Shown here piece after piece: positions 8,599 through 19,360 of a stretch of DNA of 64,000 nt (position 1 is its first letter; each line of letters opens with the position of its first letter). A program made the position numbers and the translations under genes. The DNA comes from Oceanobacillus neutriphilus (GTDB lineage Bacteria; Bacillota; Bacilli; Bacillales; Amphibacillaceae), in assembly GCF_014645515.1 (NCBI RefSeq), contig NZ_BMLW01000001.1, positions 186,001 through 250,000 on the forward strand. Direction: 5' to 3'. The notes below the pieces were generated by a model. It did not search any database and had not been told where the DNA came from. It worked only from the letters and a program-made list of their open reading frames with translations.

Positions 8599-10005
8599 CT
8601 AACTTGGTACTCCAACAAATTGTCTTACATCTACAAAATGTCCTTCAATCGCCGCTGCTGCTGCCATTTCCGGGCTTACCAAGTGTGTACGTGCTCCGTT
8701 TCCTTGTCTTCCTTCAAAGTTCCGGTTTGACGTAGATGCACATCTGCCGCCGGCCGGAACAATATCATCATTCATTCCAAGGCACATACTGCAGCCTGAA
8801 TTTCTCCACTCAAAGCCTGCTTCAATGAAAATTTTATCAAGGCCGATCTCTTCTGCCTGCTGCTTCACCAGGAATGAACCTGGTACCACAATTGCTTTAA
8901 TACCTTCTTTTACCTTCTTGCCTTCTACAATTTTAGACGCTTTTTTCAGGTCACTTAATCGGGAATTAGTACAAGAGCCAATAAAGACATGATCGACATG
9001 AATCGATGTTATCGGCTGATTTTCTTCTAAATCCATATACTCTAAAGCACGTTTTACTTCATCTGGGTATTCTGCATCCGCAATTGTTGGTGTAGAAGCA
9101 CTGACTGGTACGCCCATACCAGGATTAGTCCCCCAAGTTACCTGTGGTTCAATTTCATCCGCATGAATGGTAACTGTATGATCATATTCTGCACCTTCAT
9201 CTGTTGCCAGCGCCAGCCAATCTTCAGCCAATGCCTCAAAAGCTTCTCCTTCTGGAACCATTTCACGTCCACGCAAAAATTCTACTGTTGTTTCATCTGG
9301 ACTGATTAAACCGGCACGTGCTCCAGCTTCAATGGACATATTACAAATCGTCATTCTTTCTTCCATGGTTAAGTTACGAATAGCTTCTCCTGTATATTCC
9401 ATCACATATCCTGTTCCAAAACGAACGCCGAACTTTGCAATAATCGCAAGAATCAAGTCTTTTGCTGTAACACCTACGCCTAGCTCTCCAACAACTTGAA
9501 CATTCAATGTTTTCGGTTTATCCTGCCAGATAGTTTGTGTTGCCAAAACATGCTCTACCTCACTGGTCCCAATTCCAAATGCAAATGCTCCAAACGCTCC
9601 ATGTGTTGATGTATGGCTATCCCCACAAACGATCGTTTTTCCTGGCTGCGTTAGACCTAATTGTGGTCCAATAATATGCACGATACCTTGATCCGGGTGA
9701 TACATATCCGCCAGCTTCACTCCAAAGTCAGCACAATTCTTCTTAAGAGCCTCCATTTGTTTTATGGAGATTTCATCCTTCATATTCTCTCTATTAATAG
9801 TAGGTACATTGTGATCCATTGTAGCGAAAGTAAGATCTGGACGTCTAACCTTCCGCCCATTCAACCTTAAACCTTCAAACGCCTGCGGAGACGTTACCTC
9901 ATGAACAAGATGCTGGTCAATATATAAAAGAGCAGGCTTTCCTTCCTCTTCTTTTACAACATGCTTATTCCAAATTTTTTCAAATGCTGTCAAAGCCTTT
10001 TCCAA
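8599..10005 (-). CDS. leuC: 3-isopropylmalate dehydratase large subunit
   Basis: This catalytic subunit of isopropylmalate isomerase has 468 residues, the usual length. The 4Fe-4S ligands are visible as GSCTNSR and the pair CSMCLGMN near residues 410-415, and the substrate-region motif [13 protein letters not shown] is intact. The start is TTG with GGAGGTG 7 nt upstream, giving [12 protein letters not shown]. It is separated from leuB by about 346 bp containing a repeat element, an unusually long gap inside a leucine operon. leuD follows after 13 bp. Confidence 0.95.
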   Translation of the reverse strand: MEKALTAFEKIWNKHVVKEEEGKPALLYIDQHLVHEVTSPQAFEGLRLNGRKVRRPDLTFATMDHNVPTINRENMKDEISIKQMEALKKNCADFGVKLADMYHPDQGIVHIIGPQLGLTQPGKTIVCGDSHTSTHGAFGAFAFGIGTSEVEHVLATQTIWQDKPKTLNVQVVGELGVGVTAKDLILAIIAKFGVRFGTGYVMEYTGEAIRNLTMEERMTICNMSIEAGARAGLISPDETTVEFLRGREMVPEGEAFEALAEDWLALATDEGAEYDHTVTIHADEIEPQVTWGTNPGMGVPVSASTPTIADAEYPDEVKRALEYMDLEENQPITSIHVDHVFIGSCTNSRLSDLKKASKIVEGKKVKEGIKAIVVPGSFLVKQQAEEIGLDKIFIEAGFEWRNSGCSMCLGMNDDIVPAGGRCASTSNRNFEGRQGNGARTHLVSPEMAAAAAIEGHFVDVRQFVGVPS

Positions 10006-10042
10006 TTTCTACACCTCCGAAACGATATATATTGTTTTCTAT

Positions 10043-10335
10043 ATAAGTTGAATTAAAGGTTTATAGCGATCGCTTCAGAAAAACACTACGCTTTCCACGG
10101 GCTTGCGCTCAGCCTCCACGAAAAAAAGAAGTTCGCTTTTTCCCTCCGGGGTCTTCCCACTGGGACTGCGATTACTCGCCCCATCGAAAAGCTTTTGCGA
10201 TTACTCGCCCCACCGAAGACATTTGCGCTTTCCCGTAGGAGTCTCCGTGTTTTTCTTCTGCTAGTTTAAAGTCTTCAAGCATTATTATTTTATTGAGAAA
10301 AAGACTAGTACATATAATTCAATAATTCAACTTAT
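10043..10335. repeat. Non-coding repeat element inside the leu operon (leuB-leuC gap)
   Basis: A 293-bp element is bounded by 12-bp perfect inverted repeats (ATAAGTTGAATT at 10043-10054, AATTCAACTTAT at 10324-10335). It contains modules shared with other intergenic repeats here: CACTACGCTTTCCACGGG, two copies of GCGATTACTCGCCCCA at about 10167 and 10198, and a GC-rich CGTAGGAGTCTCCGTG segment. It has no coding frame. Its ends differ from the ACTCAAC-type repeats, so it is a related mosaic or a different family with shared internal modules. No clear target-site duplication is visible. Confidence 0.6.
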
Positions 10336-10351
10336 CTAATACCAGAACTTC

Positions 10352-11458
10352 TTATACATAAGAGCTACAAATAGAATCGGAAATACATTTCGTAGTTAAA
10401 TTCTCGATAATCGCTTCTGTTATTTCTTCTGTGTTCATTTGTTTTCCATCTTTTATATTTAAGTCTGATGTGTGATAGCCCTGCTCCAGACAATCCATTA
10501 CTGCTGTTTCAATTGCTTTTGCTTCTTCTTTCATTCCGAGAGAATATTCAAGCATTAATGCAGTTGACATGATCATTCCGATTGGATTTGCAATTCCTTT
10601 TCCAGCGATGTCAGGTGCTGAACCATGAACTGGTTCATAGATGCCCAGTCCATCTGTACGGATACTTGCTGATGGAAGCATTCCGAGTGATCCAGTCAGA
10701 ACAGAAGCTTCATCACTTAAGATATCGCCGAATAAGTTCTCTGTTACAATAACATCAAAGCCGCCTGGATTTGTAACAAGCTTCATTGCTGCTGCATCTA
10801 CCAGCAAATGCTCTACTTTTACATCTGGATAGTCAGCTGCTTTCTCATTTACAATTTCTCTCCACATCCGGCTTGACTCTAATACATTTGCCTTATCCAC
10901 TGAAGTTAAATGCTTATTCCGGATTTGCGCTGATTCGAAGCCTTTTTCTACAATTCTTTCAATCTCTTGTCTTGAATAGGCTAACGTATCTACGACATCT
11001 TCTCCGTTGTTTCTGCGTTCCCTTGGTTCACCGAAATACAAACCGCCAGTCAATTCACGAACAATCATCATGTCTGAATCTTTGACAATCTCTTCTTTTA
11101 AAGGAGAAGCATGCAGAAGGGATGGGAATGATTTAACCGGGCGCAGATTAGCAAATAATCCTAAGCCTTTACGAATTTTGAGCAGCCCTTTCTCCGGCCT
11201 GAATTCAGGCGGCTGGTTATCCCATTTGGGACCTCCAACTGAGCCCAGAAGTACAGCATCCGCTTCTTCACATGCTTTTAGTGTATCATCAGGTAATGGT
11301 ACACCATAACGGTCAAGAGCATCTCCGCCAATAGCACACTCCTGGAGGACAAAATCATGATGATATTCACTTTCAATTGCTGCGAGCACCTTTTTAGCTG
11401 ACTCCATAATTTCCTTACCGATTCCATCTCCAGGTAACAGGACGATTTTCTTTTCCAT
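10352..11458 (-). CDS. leuB: 3-isopropylmalate dehydrogenase
   Basis: Oxidatively decarboxylates 3-isopropylmalate with NAD in leucine synthesis. The 368-residue product has LPGDGIGKEI near the N-terminus, the substrate-binding run ELTGGLYFGEPRE and the metal/NAD region GIYEPVHGSAPDIAG. Length fits the family. The C-terminal tail (about the last 15 residues, KCISDSICSSYV) is Cys/Ser-rich and atypical, possibly a neutral extension. The start has AAGGAGA 7 nt upstream. It follows ilvC directly with no leuA between them, although leuA normally occupies this position in Bacillus operons. Confidence 0.95.
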   Translation of the reverse strand: MEKKIVLLPGDGIGKEIMESAKKVLAAIESEYHHDFVLQECAIGGDALDRYGVPLPDDTLKACEEADAVLLGSVGGPKWDNQPPEFRPEKGLLKIRKGLGLFANLRPVKSFPSLLHASPLKEEIVKDSDMMIVRELTGGLYFGEPRERRNNGEDVVDTLAYSRQEIERIVEKGFESAQIRNKHLTSVDKANVLESSRMWREIVNEKAADYPDVKVEHLLVDAAAMKLVTNPGGFDVIVTENLFGDILSDEASVLTGSLGMLPSASIRTDGLGIYEPVHGSAPDIAGKGIANPIGMIMSTALMLEYSLGMKEEAKAIETAVMDCLEQGYHTSDLNIKDGKQMNTEEITEAIIENLTTKCISDSICSSYV

Positions 11459-11566
11459 TATTATTTCTCCTTCTTTTCACTCATGAACGAGTTGTTTGAT
11501 AATTGTTTTTTTATTCCGATTAACTCCCGGCGACTGTTCGTCATCTCTAAGTGTTGTATCTAAAAT

Positions 11567-12619
<1,053 letters not shown>

Positions 12620-12708
12620 TCATCTTTGTTTGTTTTTTTATTTTCACAGGATATGATGACTTCTATATTGTCCATTGGACATTTTTAGCAGAAGCTCCTG
12701 CTTATCTA

Positions 12709-13236
12709 TTATCCGTGAGCTGAAATGCTATTTAACTCACTAAAACCTTGTTCAGGCTGATAACCTCTTGGAAATGCTGTTAATCCAGTTTTCGTTAAGT
12801 CTTTAATTCCATATGGTCTGAGTAATGAAATTAATGCATCGACCTTTTCCGGTTTCCCGGTAACTTGTATCGTCAGACTATCCTTGCTGATATCAATAAC
12901 ATCTGCACGGAATGCAGAGATTAATGTCATAATTTCTGCTCTGGTCTGATTGGTTGCAACAACTTTTACTAAGGCCAGCTCCCTTGTCACAATTGCTTTA
13001 TCTGTGACATCTAAAACTTTAATTACATCAATTTGCTTGTTCAGTTGTTTCGTTAATTGCTCCAGCTTCTGCTTATCGGAAACTTCAACGACAAATGTCA
13101 TTTTGGAAATGCCTCTGACATCCGAAGCACCGACAGAAATACTTTCAATATTGAACTGGCGCCGGTTCAGCATGCCGGTTATTCTATTTAACACCCCGCC
13201 ACGATCTTGTACTGTGGCAATGATTATGCGTTTCAT
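12709..13236 (-). CDS. ilvH: Acetolactate synthase small (regulatory) subunit
   Basis: Regulatory subunit of acetohydroxyacid synthase, carrying feedback control by valine. The 175-residue protein has an N-terminal ACT domain ([21 protein letters not shown], residues 3-23) and a C-terminal domain with the RELALVKV segment at about residue 85, usual for the family. Its ATG overlaps the ilvB stop codon by 4 bp (ATGA), so the two subunits are translationally coupled. Confidence 0.95.
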   Translation of the reverse strand: MKRIIIATVQDRGGVLNRITGMLNRRQFNIESISVGASDVRGISKMTFVVEVSDKQKLEQLTKQLNKQIDVIKVLDVTDKAIVTRELALVKVVATNQTRAEIMTLISAFRADVIDISKDSLTIQVTGKPEKVDALISLLRPYGIKDLTKTGLTAFPRGYQPEQGFSELNSISAHG

Positions 13237-14954
13237 TTTGTCACCCCAATCATTTCGTGCATTCCTTTACCCGGTGCGATCATCGGATATACACATGTCT
13301 CTCTGTCGATTCGGCAGTCAATAACCACAGGACCATCATGTGAAAAAGCTTCTTCCAAAGCTCCTGGAACATCTTTTTCATCTGATACACGCATGCCCTT
13401 AATTCCGTAACTTTCCGCCAGTTTCACAAAATCAGGGTTTTCTGAAAATAAGGAGTGAGAGTAGCGTTTCTCATAAAAAGTTTCCTGCCATTGCCTTACC
13501 ATTCCAAGTGCATCATTATTTAAAATTACCACTTTTACCGGCAGATTTTGAGATTTTAAGATAGCCAGCTCCTGCAACGTCATTTGAAAGCCGCCATCAC
13601 CTACTAAAGATATAACCAAATGATCCGGTTTAGCGATTTGTGCGCCAATGGCAGCCGGGAAACCAAATCCCATGGTGCCAAGTCCACCAGATGTTACCCA
13701 ATTATCAGGGTTTTTAAAAGGATAGAACTGAGCAGCCCACATTTGATGCTGTCCAACATCTGTTGTTACAACTGCTTCTCCATTAGACTTCTCATGGATC
13801 TGCTCTATCAGCCATTGCGGACTGATTGGATCATCACCACGGTCATACCAAAGCGGATATTTCTTTTGATTGCTCTTTAATTTATCCAGCCATTTTGTAT
13901 AATCGCCGCGGTTCACTTCCTGCTGCAGCAATACATTCAATGCCTGCTTTGCATCTGCCACAATCGGAATAGCTGTTTTCACATTTTTTCCTATTTCAGC
14001 AGGATCAATATCGATATGAGCTACTTTTGCTTTTGGAGCAAAGTGCTGCAGGTTTCCAGTTAAACGATCGTCAAAGCGCGCTCCGATATTGATAAGCAAA
14101 TCACTTTCATAGATTGCTGTGTTCGCCGTGTATGTCCCATGCATTCCGCCCATACCGAGCGACAGATTATCGCCGCCTGGATAGCTTCCCAGTCCCAGCA
14201 AGGTCGTAACAACCGGAATCTCCCAGTTATTAACAAATTGCTTTAATTCTTCCGTTGCCCCCGATAACAGAATTCCTGCTCCCGCAAGCAATACCGGTCT
14301 TTCTGCTTTACTCAGTACATCTGTTATTTTTGAGATTTGCATCGGGTTCGGATAAACAGTCGGCTGATAGCCGGGTAAATAAAAGTCATCCTCATAATCA
14401 TTAATGGTTACTGTTTCAGAAATACTTTTAGGAATATCTATCACAACAGGACCCGGTCTGCCAGTAGTTGCGATGTGAAATGCCTCATTCACAATCCTCG
14501 GTAAATCTGCAATGTTATTAACCTGGTAATTATATTTCGTAACTGGTGTGGTAATCCCTATCATATCTGCTTCCTGAAAAGCATCTGTTCCAATGACCTG
14601 CTCTGCAACCTGCCCCGTGAATACAACAAGTGGAATCGAATCCATCATGGCATCTGTTATGCCAGTAATTAAGTTCGTTGCCCCCGGACCTGAAGTCGCT
14701 ATCACAACGCCCGGTTTGCCTGATACTCTTGCATATCCTTCCGCTGCATGTATGGAGCCTTGCTCATGTCGCGAAAGTACATGCTTGAAGGATGTATCAT
14801 TTCGATGCAGCGCGTCATAAATTGGTAAAACAGCACCCCCCGGGTACCCAAATACAACTTCAACACCTGCTTTTTCTAATGCCTGAACTAACAAATCAGA
14901 TCCTGTGACCAAATTACTCTTCACTTCTACTTCTTGATTTGCATTAACTTTCAC
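13233..14954 (-). CDS. ilvB: Acetolactate synthase large (catalytic) subunit
   Basis: TPP-dependent catalytic subunit of acetohydroxyacid synthase, the first common step of branched-chain synthesis. The 573-residue product has the N-terminal Pyr domain with the catalytic glutamate in [16 protein letters not shown], a central FAD-binding domain, and the C-terminal TPP motif [29 protein letters not shown]. Length is normal. It is the first gene of the operon and lies about 90 bp after a T-box leader terminator. ilvH overlaps its stop by 4 bp. Confidence 0.95.
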   Translation of the reverse strand: MKVNANQEVEVKSNLVTGSDLLVQALEKAGVEVVFGYPGGAVLPIYDALHRNDTSFKHVLSRHEQGSIHAAEGYARVSGKPGVVIATSGPGATNLITGITDAMMDSIPLVVFTGQVAEQVIGTDAFQEADMIGITTPVTKYNYQVNNIADLPRIVNEAFHIATTGRPGPVVIDIPKSISETVTINDYEDDFYLPGYQPTVYPNPMQISKITDVLSKAERPVLLAGAGILLSGATEELKQFVNNWEIPVVTTLLGLGSYPGGDNLSLGMGGMHGTYTANTAIYESDLLINIGARFDDRLTGNLQHFAPKAKVAHIDIDPAEIGKNVKTAIPIVADAKQALNVLLQQEVNRGDYTKWLDKLKSNQKKYPLWYDRGDDPISPQWLIEQIHEKSNGEAVVTTDVGQHQMWAAQFYPFKNPDNWVTSGGLGTMGFGFPAAIGAQIAKPDHLVISLVGDGGFQMTLQELAILKSQNLPVKVVILNNDALGMVRQWQETFYEKRYSHSLFSENPDFVKLAESYGIKGMRVSDEKDVPGALEEAFSHDGPVVIDCRIDRETCVYPMIAPGKGMHEMIGVTK

Positions 14955-15050
14955 AACAATGCCCCTCCTTTTTTCTTAAAAAACTGAACCTTTTGATTAA
15001 ACTAACTATTTTCTGCAATGCGGGTTTGGAATTTTTTATTAAAAAATAAT

Positions 15051-15114
15051 AAAAAAGACCCTTTTCCCCCCATGTACATGTGTTTCTATCATGTATGGGG
15101 CGAAAAGGATCTGC
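15051..15114 (-). terminator. T-box attenuator terminator
   Basis: On the minus strand a GC-rich imperfect stem of more than 20 bp (arms 15090-15114 and 15057-15080) is followed by TTTTTTATTATTTTTT. This is the terminator conformation of the T-box switch. Confidence 0.85.
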
Positions 15115-15345
15115 TTTTCACGGTACCACCCAGTTTTGCAAAGTTCTTTCAAACTTTGCCTCAATAGCTGCCAGAGCTATATTTGATAACAGGTACATTG
15201 ATTAACCATGCACCTGGTCACATATAATTGGAATGTTCCTTTCCATGTGACACTCGGGGACGATGTCGGAATAAGTAGCAATTCTGGGCTTCCAGCAACC
15301 CCAGATCTCTGTAAAAGCTATTCATCTTTTCCTTTTTTCCCGTCA
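15051..15345 (-). promoter_or_regulatory. T-box leader controlling ilvBHC-leuBCD-ilvA
   Basis: On the minus strand, 15119-15131 reads GGGTGGTACCGTG, the conserved T-box that pairs with the uncharged tRNA acceptor end. The stem I distal loop motif GGTTGCTGGAA is at 15290-15300, within a CTGGG/CCCAG stem. The competing terminator is at 15051-15114, followed by a T-run. A candidate specifier ATC (Ile) lies at 15262-15264 in an internal loop above a GACG/CGTC base stem, but I could not fold the loop with confidence. Leucine or valine specificity is not excluded. Transcription would read through when the cognate tRNA is uncharged. Confidence 0.9.
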
Positions 15346-15599
15346 ACGTATTAATTATATTTTGTGAAGTAACAACTTCTCATTATTTTAAAAGTTGTTT
15401 TGTTAAGAAATATCTTATATTGCGAACAATCATATCTTGTTTCCGTATGATAGTCAATAGTATTTTGTAATTTTTTTAATAATTCTATTTAGTCTGATTT
15501 TATGTATGCGTTTTCATTGCTGGCAAGCAATGCAATCAGATTTTTTGTTAAAATTAGATTACAGTTTGTTATTTATTTAAAAATCATATAAATCCTTTT

Positions 15600-15850
15600 C
15601 TAATACCTATATCCAGAGACTCCAGAGGGATTAGCATCATCTGAAGATTCACTTTTGCCAAGTACTCTTCTTGGCAAAGGTCAGCTGAAGAGCATGACCC
15701 TAGGAAAGCAAAACGGTCCAACGCAGCGGTGCCCTTACATGTTACCTTCTTTTTGGATAGAGTTTATGCTTTGTCAAGAGATAGATGGAAGGAACGACCA
15801 ACTCCTGTCTCTATGATAAACAAGTTATTTTTTTGGTGTGAAAGTTGAGT
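15600..15850. repeat. 5'-truncated ACTCAAC-type repeat
   Basis: The right end reads GGTGTGAAAGTTGAGT (15835-15850), the terminal repeat of the family, and is preceded by the family's right module (GAAAGCAAAACGGTCC, then GTTTATGCTTTGTCAAGAG). An internal hairpin CTTTTGCCAAG/CTTGGCAAAG is kept. The left module and left terminal repeat are absent. It lies between the ilvB leader and the ilvD terminator, with no gene. Confidence 0.7.
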
Positions 15851-15924
15851 AATTTTAAAAATAACCAATCTTTACCTATAACCATTCAGAGAGAAGCAGA
15901 ATCCTTAAACATCATGCACATATC

Positions 15925-15969
15925 AAAAAACCCAATCAGGCAAAAATTTCTTACCTGATTGGGTTTTTT
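15925..15969 (-). terminator. Terminator after ilvD
   Basis: A 16-bp perfect stem (AAAAAACCCAATCAGG at 15925-15940, CCTGATTGGGTTTTTT at 15954-15969), T-rich on both strands, lies 28 bp after the ilvD stop. Confidence 0.85.
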
Positions 15970-15996
15970 CATTCTGTTCTATAAAATCTTATTTTT

Positions 15997-17682
15997 TTAA
16001 TCCCGGTTCAAATAATCTGTTATCGCACCCAGAGAAGAACATCTTACATTATGTGCGTATTTGCCTAAGATACCTTTTTTATATAACTCTGGTGCTTTCC
16101 ACGCTTGGCGGCGTTTGTCCAATTCTTCATCAGAAAGATCCACAAAGATTTCTTTCGTGGATGAATCAATGGTAACACTGTCTCCTTCTTCAAGAAGTGC
16201 AATCGGTCCGCCAGATTGTGCTTCTGGTGAAATATGTCCAACTACTAAACCATGTGTACCGCCAGAAAAACGTCCATCTGTTAATAAAGCAACAGACTCA
16301 CCCATTCCTTTACCTACCAGAATACTGGAAATAGATAGCATTTCCGGCATTCCCGGCGCTCCTTTCGGTCCTACATAGCGGATAACAAGGACATCACCGT
16401 CTTTGATACTGTTATTCATCACAGCTTTAGTTGCTTCTGCTTCTGTATCAAATACTCGTGCAGGACCGGTATGTCTTGTTACTTTAACACCAGACACTTT
16501 TGCTACCGCACCTGTTGGAGAAAGATTCCCTTTTAGAACAATCAATGGACCATCTTCTCTTTTCGGTTCATCTAATGGCATAATTACTTTTTGACCTTCT
16601 TTTAACGACGGAGCATCTTCTAAATTCTCTTTGATTGTTTTTCCTGTTACTGTCATACAATCTCCATGCAAATAGCCATTTTCATAAAGAAGCTTCATAA
16701 CTGCCTGGACGCCCCCAACATTGTGAAGGTCCTGAAATACATATTGACCGCTCGGCTTCAAGTCTGCCAAATGAGGCACTTTTGCCTGAATCCGGTTAAA
16801 GTCATCAATGGTTAAATCTACTTCTGCTGCATGAGCAACTGCTAGTAAATGAAGGATAGCATTGGTAGAACCGCCAAGCGCCATAACAACTGTAATTGCA
16901 TTTTCAAATGCTTCTTTTGTCATAATATCTTTTGGATAAATACCCTTTTCCAGTAATGTTCTAATTGCTTCTCCGGCAGCTTCAACATCCTTCAGCTTTT
17001 CCTGTGATTCCGCCGGATTGGAAGCACTGCCTGGTAAACTTAATCCCATTGCTTCTGCTGCAGAAGCCATTGTATTTGCAGTATACATCCCGCCGCATGC
17101 TCCTGCACCCGGACAGGCATGACATTCTATACGGTTCAATTGTTTATCATCAATTTTTCCTGCATTATGCTGCCCAACGCCTTCAAATACAGAAACAAGA
17201 TCAATATCTTTTCCGTCAAGATTTCCCGGTGCAATCGTTCCGCCATATACAAAAATGGATGGAACTTCTGAGTTAGCTATCGCAATCATACAGCCGGGTA
17301 TATTTTTATCACAGGCTCCAATTGCAACAAGTCCGTCCATGTTCTCGGCGCCGACAACTGCTTCAATTGAATCAGCGATAAGGTCCCTGCTTGGTAAGGA
17401 ATAACGCATTCCCTGCGTTCCCATAGAGATACCATCCGATACCGTAATCGTATTAAAAATGAGCGGCACACCATCAACTTTTTTTACTCCTTTTTTAGCA
17501 ATTAAAGCTAAATCATTCAGATGTATATTACATGGTGTTACTTCAGCCCATGTGCTGGCAACCCCGATCATCGGTTTTTTAAAATCTTCATCAGTGATAC
17601 CGACAGCCCGAAGCATTGCCCTGTTTGGAGCACGCATAGTACCGTCAAATGCTTTACTTTTTGTTCTTAAATCTTTCCCCAT
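15997..17682 (-). CDS. ilvD: Dihydroxy-acid dehydratase
   Basis: Dehydrates the dihydroxy acids made by IlvC to the 2-oxo acids of isoleucine and valine, the latter also feeding leucine. About 561 residues from the ATG giving [14 protein letters not shown], which has AAGGAAGGTG upstream; a 39-codon longer frame is rejected. Iron-sulfur and metal-binding cysteines are visible in [12 protein letters not shown] and [19 protein letters not shown], with [19 protein letters not shown] near the C-terminus. It has its own terminator and promoter region, so it is a separate unit from the T-box operon. No T-box is visible upstream. Confidence 0.95.
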   Translation of the reverse strand: MGKDLRTKSKAFDGTMRAPNRAMLRAVGITDEDFKKPMIGVASTWAEVTPCNIHLNDLALIAKKGVKKVDGVPLIFNTITVSDGISMGTQGMRYSLPSRDLIADSIEAVVGAENMDGLVAIGACDKNIPGCMIAIANSEVPSIFVYGGTIAPGNLDGKDIDLVSVFEGVGQHNAGKIDDKQLNRIECHACPGAGACGGMYTANTMASAAEAMGLSLPGSASNPAESQEKLKDVEAAGEAIRTLLEKGIYPKDIMTKEAFENAITVVMALGGSTNAILHLLAVAHAAEVDLTIDDFNRIQAKVPHLADLKPSGQYVFQDLHNVGGVQAVMKLLYENGYLHGDCMTVTGKTIKENLEDAPSLKEGQKVIMPLDEPKREDGPLIVLKGNLSPTGAVAKVSGVKVTRHTGPARVFDTEAEATKAVMNNSIKDGDVLVIRYVGPKGAPGMPEMLSISSILVGKGMGESVALLTDGRFSGGTHGLVVGHISPEAQSGGPIALLEEGDSVTIDSSTKEIFVDLSDEELDKRRQAWKAPELYKKGILGKYAHNVRCSSLGAITDYLNRD

Positions 17683-18199
17683 TTTTACACCTTCCTTTTC
17701 GCCTATTATAGGTATAATATTCTCATAGTTCAATTTATTTAGTGTTTTTATTTTTGCATAGATATAATGGGAAGCGTTTTCTCTACTATAGGGAAGCAAT
17801 TCTTATCTTATAATATTCTCTATTACTATATAAACCTTTTATCTGTTGTTCTCGAACAATACGAAACTTTATATTGACAATACATTGGATGTTGCTATAT
17901 TGGAAAGAAATACTTTTTCATATGAATCTGCATTTTTAAATACTTTTATGTTAAAATACCCGTATGTTATTAATAAATCATCAATGAACATCCGTATTTA
18001 ACTCAACAAAAGTATCTCATTCTTATAAAAAATAACTTATTGTTTGCCAATAAATGAATCGATTGATTTATTCTAAGAGTATTACACTTATTTTTATAAA
18101 GGATTAGATTCATAAAAAGTTGCTATCATATCAAATAATGCCAGTCTGGTATTTATTGATATCTAATTATTAAATTTATTTCAAAGGAGCTTACCATTC
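17683..18199. other. Divergent ilvD / aminotransferase-serA promoter region
   Basis: This 517-bp AT-rich spacer separates ilvD (minus) from the serine operon (plus). On the plus strand TTGACA (17874-17879) and TATATT (17896-17901), 16 bp apart, form a good vegetative promoter, which would leave a leader of nearly 290 nt before the aminotransferase. I see no riboswitch or T-box core in that leader. A poor CodY-like match (11/15) lies at 17716-17730 near ilvD. No small gene is supported. Confidence 0.5.
17874..17901 (+). promoter_or_regulatory. Candidate sigma-A promoter of the serine operon
   Basis: TTGACA and TATATT separated by 16 bp, upstream of the aminotransferase-serA pair. The -35 is a perfect consensus and the -10 has 5 of 6 matches. 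Confidence 0.5.
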
Positions 18200-19357
18200 A
18201 TGCTAAAAGATCAGCACATCCTAAGAATACCCGGACCAAGTCCTATTCCCCCAAGTGTCGGACGCGCAATGAACCAGACGATGATAGGTCACCGCGGAAA
18301 AGAAACAAAAGAATTATTAGAACGTATTCTTCCAAAGCTAAAATCAGTATTTGGAACGAAGCAGGATGTTATTCCTGTTGCCGGGAGCGGTACAGCAGGA
18401 TTAGAAATGGCCGTCAGCAATGCTGCACATCCGGGAGACGATGTTCTTGTTATCGTCAGCGGAGCATTTGGCGATCGTTTTGCAAAGATATGTCAAGCTT
18501 TTCAATTAAAATTACATCGGATTGATGTAGAGTGGGGAGATGCAATTAATCTCCAGTCTATACAAGATTATTTACAAAAGCATCCGGAAATTAAGGTCGT
18601 CTTCGCTACATACTGTGAGACTTCTACCGGTGTATTAAATCCAATCAAAATTCTGGCTAAAACTGTACATGAATCTTCTGATGCGCTTCTCGTTGTTGAC
18701 GGTGTATCCTGTCTTGGCGGTGTGGAAGCCAGCATGGATGAGTGGGGTGTTGATATATATGTAACTGGATCGCAAAAAGCATTTATGCTGCCGGCTGGTC
18801 TGATGTTTATTGCAGCGAGCGAGCGGGCATGGAAGGTAATCGAGGAAAACCCGCAGCCGCGTTTTTATTTAGATATGCGTGTCTACCGGAAAAACTTAGA
18901 AAAAGTCTCCACACCTTATACTCCGGCACTTTCTCTTTTATTTGGCCTGGAACAGGTTCTGAATCTGATGGAAGAAGAAGGTTTAGAAAATGTATATCGC
19001 CGTCATATCTTAATGCGTGATATGACAAGAGCTGCTTTTAAAGCTTTAGATATTCCTTTATTAACAACAGATGAAGATGCTTCCCCGACAGTAACAGCTG
19101 TCCGCCCGGCTGATTTTGATGCAGAAGCACTGCGTTCCGTGGTAAAAGAACAATTCAACCTGACTTTAGCCGGCGGTCAGCAGCATATGAAAGGTTCTAT
19201 TTTCCGAATTGGCCATATGGGATATTGCTCTCCTGCTGATGTATTGCAAACCATCAGCCTGCTCGAAATCGGCCTTGTGAAAATAGGAAAAGAGATTCAG
19301 CTTGGTAAAGGTGTTCAGGCAGCTCAAGAAATTTATTTGCAACAGGAGGAAAAGTAA
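18200..19357 (+). CDS. Class V aminotransferase (alanine-glyoxylate/serine-pyruvate type), probable serine-pathway transaminase
   Basis: A 385-residue PLP enzyme of the small archaeal/Bacillus-type class V family. The N-terminus RIPGPSPIPPSVGRAMNQ and the PLP lysine in TGSQKAFMLPAG (Lys193) are typical; DGVSCLGG carries the cofactor-ring aspartate. It has an AAAGGAGC site before the ATG. Only 3 bp separate it from serA, so the two are translationally coupled. No classical serC is seen nearby. I infer that it transaminates 3-phosphohydroxypyruvate in place of SerC, as reported for relatives paired with serA. Relatives also act on alanine/glyoxylate, serine/pyruvate or ureidoglycine (PucG), and the sequence alone does not settle the substrate. 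Confidence 0.8.
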   Translation: MLKDQHILRIPGPSPIPPSVGRAMNQTMIGHRGKETKELLERILPKLKSVFGTKQDVIPVAGSGTAGLEMAVSNAAHPGDDVLVIVSGAFGDRFAKICQAFQLKLHRIDVEWGDAINLQSIQDYLQKHPEIKVVFATYCETSTGVLNPIKILAKTVHESSDALLVVDGVSCLGGVEASMDEWGVDIYVTGSQKAFMLPAGLMFIAASERAWKVIEENPQPRFYLDMRVYRKNLEKVSTPYTPALSLLFGLEQVLNLMEEEGLENVYRRHILMRDMTRAAFKALDIPLLTTDEDASPTVTAVRPADFDAEALRSVVKEQFNLTLAGGQQHMKGSIFRIGHMGYCSPADVLQTISLLEIGLVKIGKEIQLGKGVQAAQEIYLQQEEK

Positions 19358-19360
19358 ACC

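Noticed and set aside
17766..17785. cre-like GGAAGCGTTTTC upstream of ilvD
   Set aside because: At least three mismatches to the CcpA consensus; too weak to list.
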